The notes beneath the pieces were generated by a model. It searched no databases. It worked only from the letters and a program-made list of their open reading frames with translations, and was not told the origin of the DNA. Source: an uncultured Lachnospiraceae bacterium (GTDB lineage: Bacteria > Bacillota > Clostridia > Lachnospirales > Lachnospiraceae). From it: a stretch of 10,999 bases of DNA. Positions 6,558 through 10,999 of the stretch are shown here, one piece after another. Made by a program: the position numbers and the translations under genes. Where the stretch lies: NCBI GenBank assembly GCA_934351765.1, contig CAKRJM010000060.1, forward strand, positions 1-10,999, written 5' to 3'. Position 1 is the first letter of the stretch, and each line of letters starts with the position of its first letter.

Positions 6558-6587
6558 AGGTCAGGGTGGACTGCTCCACCCTGACCT
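6558..6587 (-). terminator. Perfect 13-bp hairpin after rpsO (leaky terminator or processing site)
   Basis: AGGTCAGGGTGGA (6558-6570) and its exact complement (6575-6587) form a 13-bp stem with a four-base loop, 14 nt past the rpsO stop. The minus-strand tail is UUUGCUGU, a poor U-run. Termination is therefore likely partial, allowing some readthrough into pnp, or the stem acts as a 3' end stabiliser. Confidence 0.65.
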
Positions 6588-6601
6588 CTTCAAGTCTCTG
6601 A

Positions 6602-6868
6602 TTACTTTCTGATTCCCAGACGAGCAATGAGGCTACGATATGCTTCAATATCGTTTCTCTTCAGATAATCCAGAAGACCACGTCTCTGACCAACCATCTT
6701 TAACAGACCACGTCTGGAATGATGATCCTTGGGGTTCTCCTGAAGATGAGCGGTAAGCTCAACGATTCTTGCTGTCAGGATTGCTACCTGTACTTCCGGT
6801 GAACCGGTATCTCCGGGCTTTCTTCCGTACTCGTTGATAATTGCTGTTTTCTTTTCCTTGGAAATCAT
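6602..6868 (-). CDS. rpsO: 30S ribosomal protein S15
   Basis: S15 binds the 16S rRNA central domain early in 30S assembly. The 88 residues match the usual bacterial length. Family segments seen are [17 protein letters not shown] (19-35), the [16 protein letters not shown] stretch (41-56) and the basic [12 protein letters not shown] (60-71). AAGGAGG at 6876-6882 lies 7 nt before the ATG. It has its own promoter inside ribF and a 126-nt gap to it, consistent with the autoregulated S15 leaders known in several bacteria. The rpsO-pnp pairing is conserved from Firmicutes to Proteobacteria. Confidence 0.98.
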   Translation of the reverse strand: MISKEKKTAIINEYGRKPGDTGSPEVQVAILTARIVELTAHLQENPKDHHSRRGLLKMVGQRRGLLDYLKRNDIEAYRSLIARLGIRK

Positions 6869-7000
6869 TGTTCTTCCTCCTTAAACGAACTGGAACGTTC
6901 CCGAACGGAACCTCCGCCGGAATCGCTTCCTTATGGTCACACCAGATACCAGGCATTGGTTGGAGTTATCCGCACGCTGAGTATCGGCGCATTGTCACAC
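6869..7000 (-). promoter_or_regulatory. Leader RNA of rpsO, candidate S15 autoregulatory element
   Basis: The predicted 5' untranslated region of about 130 nt contains a small hairpin GGAA/UUCC closed by a GCGA tetraloop (6930-6919) and another, GUUCC/GGAAC (6911-6897), shortly before the Shine-Dalgarno. S15 is known to bind its own mRNA leader in E. coli and Geobacillus, but with unrelated structures. I cannot match this leader to a described motif, so autoregulation is inference from position. Confidence 0.4.
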
Positions 7001-7004
7001 CAGA
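6933..7004 (-). repeat. Direct repeat flanking the upstream half of the rpsO leader
   Basis: AT(G/T)GTCACACCAGA (plus-strand reading) occurs at 6933-6946 and 6991-7004, 13 of 14 bases identical with a 58-bp period. One copy overlaps the ribF stop codon and the predicted transcription start; the other is in the middle of the leader. Confidence 0.8.
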
Positions 7005-7879
7005 GTAGTATAGCATAAACCAGATGGCTTGTAAACCACCTTTTCATCGAAATAAAGCCTTGTTTGTTCTCCGGTTTCCAGAATGGCAGGTACCTCTCCG
7101 TTTTCTGTGTGGAGCATCGCCCGGTATTGTCCCGGCGGCGGCAAAAGCTTTTCTCTCGGAACTGAAATCGTCAATACCCGAACGGTTCTCCCCGTTGCGG
7201 TTTCCACAGCTCTCCCATCCGCTGCCCTGTGCATTTCCAATGTTCCGCATATACCAGAAGCGGGCGAACACTTATGACTTCCGATGATTTCTATTCGATT
7301 CTCGTCCTCGATCATCCCAACCACCGGATAAGGATATCCCAGCAGGTCCACCGCCTGAGAAACTCTTCCTGACGCGATTTCCTCCCGGACTCTGGTACTG
7401 CTGATGGCATTTCCGTCGGCAGACAGTTCCTTTTTCAATACCTCCAGCTCATAGCCGTACTTCGGAGCCAGTGCTTTAAGAAGTGCTGTGTTTCCGCGCC
7501 GCTGATACCCGAACCCGAAATCCGGTCCGGTAATGATCTTCTTTGCGTGAAGCCCGTCTATCAGGATCTGTTCCACAAAGGCTTCCGGCTCCATACGGCA
7601 GACAGCCTCCGTAAACGGAAATTCAATCAGAAGCTCCACACCAAGTGCTTCCATACGCACCCGCTTCTCTTCACTGGTCAAAAGCACCTTCTTTTCGGTC
7701 TGCTCCATCACTTCCCTGGGCGGACGGGTAAACGTAAACACCGTTTTCGTAAGCCCCTCTGAGGAAAAAAGAGCAGCGATCAGCTTCTGATGGCCCCGGT
7801 GGATTCCGTCAAATTTTCCCAGTGTCACCACGGTGGGCTGTTCCCGGTTAATTCCGGTCTGTCCCGTTATGATCTCCAT
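6995..7879 (-). CDS. ribF: RibF-type FAD synthetase with degenerate riboflavin kinase domain
   Basis: Bifunctional RibF phosphorylates riboflavin to FMN and adenylates FMN to FAD. The N-terminal adenylyltransferase half is intact: GKFDGIHRGH (21-30, HxGH-type motif), GPDFGFGYQRRGN (118-130) and ISSTRVR (159-165). The C-terminal part (about 184-294) keeps only a trace of the kinase barrel (PPPGQY, 247-252, and NGEVPAIL, 260-267). It lacks the GRxxGFPTAN nucleotide/metal motif and the later LEVHIFDF-type segment. FMN adenylyltransferase activity is therefore well supported; kinase activity is doubtful. The start at 7879 is chosen over an in-frame ATG at 7906 (303 residues, overlapping the truB stop) because AAGGAG at 7887-7892 sits 7 nt upstream of it. 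Confidence 0.9.
   Translation of the reverse strand: MEIITGQTGINREQPTVVTLGKFDGIHRGHQKLIAALFSSEGLTKTVFTFTRPPREVMEQTEKKVLLTSEEKRVRMEALGVELLIEFPFTEAVCRMEPEAFVEQILIDGLHAKKIITGPDFGFGYQRRGNTALLKALAPKYGYELEVLKKELSADGNAISSTRVREEIASGRVSQAVDLLGYPYPVVGMIEDENRIEIIGSHKCSPASGICGTLEMHRAADGRAVETATGRTVRVLTISVPREKLLPPPGQYRAMLHTENGEVPAILETGEQTRLYFDEKVVYKPSGLCYTTLV
7007..7035 (-). promoter_or_regulatory. Sigma-A promoter for rpsO within the ribF 3' end
   Basis: On the minus strand, TTTACA (7030-7035) and TATACT (7007-7012) are separated by exactly 17 bp, each one mismatch from consensus. Transcription would start near 7000, just at the end of ribF, letting rpsO (and pnp by readthrough) be made at higher levels than the upstream operon. 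Confidence 0.8.
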
Positions 7880-7905
7880 AACTCCTCTCCTTTCCTCTTC
7901 CTGCA

Positions 7906-8796
7906 TTATAAAAACATCTTCACCGGCCGGTATCTGTGAATCTTTGGATCATACTGATAGATCCCGGAAAACCGTCCGTCTGCTGTATAAATCCGAACCG
8001 GCCCGCGCTCCGGCTCTTTCACCTCAGTCAGTTCCTCACATAACAGCGGATTCCCGTTTTCCAGCCGTTTTTCTGCCTCTGAGACCGCCTGAAACAACGG
8101 ATACTGTGAAAACAGCCTGTCCACCGGCGTCAGGATTTCCTCCAGCCGCCCCTCGTCCCGGATTTTCTCGATCTGAGACAAGGTATACGCTTCTTCCAGC
8201 GTAAACCGCTCAACCCTTATACGGAGCAGCTTTTCCATACAGCCGCCGCACCCGAGCTTCCGCCCGATGTCATAACACAGGGTTCGGATATACGTTCCCT
8301 TGGAGCAGGTCACTGTCATGGTAACCCGCGGAAGTGCAATTTCCTCGATCCGGATTTCATGGATCTGAACCGTTCTGGCCTTCCGCTCCACCTCTTTTCC
8401 GGCTCTGGCAAGGTCATACAGTTTTTTTCCATTTATCTTCAAAGCCGAATACATGGGAGGGATCTGGTCATAGCTTCCAGTAAAAGACTGTACTGCTTCC
8501 CGCACGTCCTCCTCAGAGGCCGTTACCGGTGCCCGGGCAGTCACTGTCCCTGTGGTATCCTGGGTATCGGTTTCCATTCCCAGTAAAAGCACCGCCTGAT
8601 ATGTTTTGTCCTTGTCCGTCAAAAGCTCGCAGACCTTGGTTGCCTTCCCCAGGCAGACAGGAAGGACACCCTCCGCCTCCGGGTCAAGGGTGCCCGTATG
8701 TCCGATCTTTTTCTGTTTTAAAATCCCGCGGAGCTTCGCCACCACATCATGGGAGGTAAAGCCCCGTTCCTTATATACATTGATAAGTCCGTCCAT
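7906..8796 (-). CDS. truB: tRNA pseudouridine(55) synthase TruB
   Basis: TruB isomerises U55 to pseudouridine in the T loop of tRNAs and also assists tRNA folding. The 296 residues are full length. The catalytic Asp is D38 in GHTGTLDPEAEG (32-43). Other family segments are PPMYSALKINGKKLYDLAR (113-131) and CSKGTYIRTL (164-173), with a C-terminal substrate-binding domain after about 200. It begins 17 nt after the nrnA stop, preceded by only a weak purine-rich site (GGAAGCGGGA), so it may be translationally coupled. Pairing with ribF downstream is common in bacteria. Confidence 0.97.
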   Translation of the reverse strand: MDGLINVYKERGFTSHDVVAKLRGILKQKKIGHTGTLDPEAEGVLPVCLGKATKVCELLTDKDKTYQAVLLLGMETDTQDTTGTVTARAPVTASEEDVREAVQSFTGSYDQIPPMYSALKINGKKLYDLARAGKEVERKARTVQIHEIRIEEIALPRVTMTVTCSKGTYIRTLCYDIGRKLGCGGCMEKLLRIRVERFTLEEAYTLSQIEKIRDEGRLEEILTPVDRLFSQYPLFQAVSEAEKRLENGNPLLCEELTEVKEPERGPVRIYTADGRFSGIYQYDPKIHRYRPVKMFL

Positions 8797-8813
8797 AATT
8801 CCCGCTTCCTCGT

Positions 8814-9779
8814 CTACCGGAGTCCGGCCTTGATGAGCTGCTTTTCGATCTGCCCGGAAAGGTTATTCAGCACATCATAAGGACTTCCCGCCATAGTACA
8901 GCCGGCTGCACGCACATGACCGCCGCCGCCGAAATAAGCTGCAATTCTGCTTACATCAACCACACGGTTGGAACGCATGCTCACCTTGTATTCCTGAGAC
9001 GCCGTCTCATATAAAAAGATGGCACATTCCACGCCCTTTGTGATCCGAAGCTGGTCGATGATCCCGTCCAGATCCCTGGTGTCCGCCTCATAATAATCCA
9101 TGGTTTTCTGGCGCAGCACGGAGAATATGCAGAGACCGTCCATAAACAGCACGCTTTCTTCCAGCATACGTCCCAGAATCCTGTTCTGTTTATAAGTTTT
9201 CTCATAAAATGTCCGGTCGATGATCTCAGAGAAGTTAATTCCCCGCTCGATCAGTTCCCCGGCGATCCGCATGGTTTCCCGCGTGGTGTTGGAATGTTTG
9301 AACACACCGGTGTCATGGACAATACCCATATAAAGACATTCTGCCACCGCTTTATCCACACAGGCGCCGTCCATCAGCGTATACAGGATCTCACAGGTAG
9401 CACTCCGGTCAGGACAGATCACCGATTTTCCGGCATAGCCCTGATTGGTCACATGATGATCCACACAGGCTGTTGCCTCTGCCGTATTAAAATAAGAAAC
9501 AAACCGTCCAAGCCGTTCTCTGTCGCTGGCATCCAGCGCGATACACAAATCATACACGTTTCCGTCCTCCGGATCGTGGCTGATCTCTTCCGCGCCATTC
9601 AGAAATCCGAAGCAGTCGGAAAACGGCTCCAGATACACCTGCACTGCGATTTGGGGATACTTGTTTTTCAGATAGTTTTTCAGTCCCAGGCAGGAGCCAA
9701 CGCAGTCCCCGTCCGGCCTTACATGGCCAAGGATTGCCACATGCTTTGCCTGTTCCAGGATCTCCTCAAAAAAATCCAT
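8814..9779 (-). CDS. nrnA: DHH/DHHA1 phosphoesterase, NrnA type (nanoRNase / pAp phosphatase)
   Basis: NrnA-type enzymes degrade 2-5 nt RNA fragments; many also dephosphorylate pAp or cleave linear pApA from c-di-AMP turnover. The 321 residues match the family. Metal-binding motifs: HVRPDGDCVGS (19-29), LDASD (82-86), DHH (107-109) and GIVHDTG (152-158). The C-terminal DHHA1 domain carries GGGGHVRAAG (284-293). A GGGAGGAG site at 9785-9792 supports the start. It follows rbfA by 20 nt, the usual place in Firmicutes, linking it with ribosome and RNA metabolism. Exact substrate preference cannot be told from the sequence. Confidence 0.95.
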   Translation of the reverse strand: MDFFEEILEQAKHVAILGHVRPDGDCVGSCLGLKNYLKNKYPQIAVQVYLEPFSDCFGFLNGAEEISHDPEDGNVYDLCIALDASDRERLGRFVSYFNTAEATACVDHHVTNQGYAGKSVICPDRSATCEILYTLMDGACVDKAVAECLYMGIVHDTGVFKHSNTTRETMRIAGELIERGINFSEIIDRTFYEKTYKQNRILGRMLEESVLFMDGLCIFSVLRQKTMDYYEADTRDLDGIIDQLRITKGVECAIFLYETASQEYKVSMRSNRVVDVSRIAAYFGGGGHVRAAGCTMAGSPYDVLNNLSGQIEKQLIKAGLR

Positions 9780-9799
9780 ACGTGCTCCTCCCTTTTCTT

Positions 9800-10207
9800 T
9801 TATTCTTCTTCGCTGTCTGTCTCTTCTTCCGATCCGTCCTCCGCTTCTCCGGCATCCTCACCGACCACCTCATCAATGAGCCTTGTCATATGAACGCCAT
9901 ACTCAATGGACTGATCCAGGATAAACTTGATCTCCGGTGTATTCCGAAGGTTTACCGACTTTGCCAGGGCGCGGCGGATATAGCCCTCCGCATTTTTCAG
10001 CCCTGCCAGTGTCTCCTTTGCAGCCTCCTCACTTCCGAGAACGCTGATATATGCCTTGCAGCTCTTCAGATCCGGAGCCACATTGACTGCCACCACAGAG
10101 GTCATGGGGTGGATCCTGGGATCCTTGACCTCTGTGCGGATGATATTGCTCAGTTCACGCTGAACCTCGCTGTTGATTCTGATATTTTTAATGCTGTTTT
10201 TACGCAT
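9800..10207 (-). CDS. rbfA: 30S ribosome-binding factor A
   Basis: RbfA is a small KH-fold protein that binds immature 30S subunits and helps 16S rRNA 5'-end maturation and cold adaptation. The 135 residues show the family start (RINSEVQRELSNIIRTEVKDPR, about 10-31) and AYISVLGSEE (52-61), then the LRNTPEIKFILDQSIEYG segment (87-104). A strongly acidic tail (about 115-135, mostly Glu/Asp) follows the folded domain and is probably disordered. The start is 26 nt after the infB stop, with AAAGGGG about 10 nt upstream of the ATG. Confidence 0.96.
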   Translation of the reverse strand: MRKNSIKNIRINSEVQRELSNIIRTEVKDPRIHPMTSVVAVNVAPDLKSCKAYISVLGSEEAAKETLAGLKNAEGYIRRALAKSVNLRNTPEIKFILDQSIEYGVHMTRLIDEVVGEDAGEAEDGSEEETDSEEE

Positions 10208-10233
10208 GGTTCACCAACCCCTTTCAGACAACT

Positions 10234-10999
10234 CTAGCGGGGAACCTCCACCATGATGTAAGCCTCCACCATATCGTCCTCTTTGATATCATTGAAGCCC
10301 TCGAATACGAAGCCGCACTCGAAGCCCTTTGCTACTTCCTTGACATCATCCTTAAACCGCTTCAGGGAAGCCAGCGGTCCCTCGAAGATCTGCTCTCCCT
10401 CGCGGGTGATTCTTACGCTGCAGCCTCTCTGGATCTTTCCGTCCAGCACATAGGAACCTGCGATGGTTCCGACACCGGAAGCCTTGAAAAGCTGACGTAC
10501 CACTGCATGGCCGATGACCTGCTCCTCAAATACAGGATCCAGCATACCCTTCATCGCTGCTTCCACATCCTCGATGGCCTGATAGATAACCTTGTACAGA
10601 CGGATATCCACTTTTTCCCGCTCTGCAATGGATTTTGCGGTTGCGTCCGGTCTTACGTTAAAGCCGATAATGATGGCATTGGATGCCGAAGCCAGGGACA
10701 CATCGGACTCGTTGATCGCGCCGACACCGCCGTGGATCACCTTTACCACAACCTCCTCGTTGGAAAGCTTGGTCAGGCTCTGTTTTACTGCCTCCACGGA
10801 GCCCTGAACGTCTGCCTTGATGATGATGCCAAGTTCCTTGACATTACCTGCCTTGATCTGATCAAACAGATCGTCAAGGGACAGCTTTGCTTTTGTATCT
10901 GCAAGGAGTTTTTCCTTGCCCTCGGAGATAAAGGTCTCCGCAAAGCTTCTTGCTTCTTTCTCATTCTCCGGCGCCACAAAGATCTCACCGGCACTGGGA
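10234..10999 (-). CDS. infB: Translation initiation factor IF-2, C-terminal part
   Basis: IF-2 is the GTPase that brings initiator fMet-tRNA to the 30S subunit and promotes subunit joining. Only about 254 C-terminal residues are visible; the G domain lies beyond the right edge. Seen are the domain with [15 protein letters not shown] and the following [17 protein letters not shown], then the C-terminal tRNA-binding beta-barrel ([35 protein letters not shown], and [18 protein letters not shown]). It ends in VEVPR with a TAG stop. A valine GTG at 10977 is internal to the frame, not a start. The frame continues without a stop to the window edge. Confidence 0.97.
   Translation of the reverse strand, partial: PSAGEIFVAPENEKEARSFAETFISEGKEKLLADTKAKLSLDDLFDQIKAGNVKELGIIIKADVQGSVEAVKQSLTKLSNEEVVVKVIHGGVGAINESDVSLASASNAIIIGFNVRPDATAKSIAEREKVDIRLYKVIYQAIEDVEAAMKGMLDPVFEEQVIGHAVVRQLFKASGVGTIAGSYVLDGKIQRGCSVRITREGEQIFEGPLASLKRFKDDVKEVAKGFECGFVFEGFNDIKEDDMVEAYIMVEVPR

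Noticed and set aside
6525..6560. Possible pnp promoter TTGCTG-16-TAACTG on the minus strand after rpsO
   Set aside because: The -10 is poor and the spacer short; not strong enough to list as a feature.
7880..7906. Upstream ribF start at 7906 overlapping the truB stop
   Set aside because: No Shine-Dalgarno precedes it, whereas the ATG at 7879 has AAGGAG 7 nt upstream and gives a normal N-terminus.

Overview
The window looks like chromosome of a Gram-positive clostridial bacterium, most likely a Lachnospiraceae gut anaerobe. The signs are strong AGGAGG-type ribosome binding sites, sigma-A type promoters, a DUF5688 protein (a family I associate with Lachnospiraceae), and a TTAAPE-rich membrane-anchored SH3 protein. 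The gene order infB-rbfA-nrnA-truB-ribF-rpsO-pnp is the usual Firmicutes one. There is no mobile element, CRISPR array or phage gene, and no contiguous undescribed gene cluster. The more unusual content is mostly in untranslated regions.

Right part, minus strand, about 10999 to 4302: a translation and RNA-metabolism operon. It reads infB (C-terminal part only, running off the right edge), rbfA, nrnA-type DHH phosphoesterase, truB, ribF, rpsO and pnp. The first five genes are 17 to 26 nt apart and probably cotranscribed. rpsO has its own strong promoter inside the 3' end of ribF and a 126-nt leader. The 188-nt rpsO-pnp gap holds two hairpins: a perfect 13-bp one after rpsO, and an 85-nt extended imperfect duplex just before the pnp Shine-Dalgarno. 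The second resembles in layout the RNase III-processed pnp leader of enterobacteria. RibF keeps its FMN adenylyltransferase half, but its riboflavin kinase half has lost the family signature motifs.

Middle, 2743 to 4301: a divergent pair of promoters with phased A-tracts between them drives tRNA-Arg(CCG) on the plus strand and an SH3-domain membrane protein on the minus strand. A DUF5688 protein of unknown function lies downstream of the tRNA on the plus strand and converges on pnp. The gap between those two genes holds a hairpin terminator and a 14-bp tandem repeat.

Left part, minus strand, 2671 to 1: the SH3-domain protein (one membrane segment, an outside domain, a Thr/Ala/Pro/Glu linker and two near-identical SH3 repeats), then queA (queuosine tRNA modification). 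A well-formed intrinsic terminator lies only about 20 nt before the queA start. After queA comes a strong promoter and a structured leader of about 105 nt, with two mutually exclusive foldings, feeding a gene of which only five codons (MKLGI) are visible.
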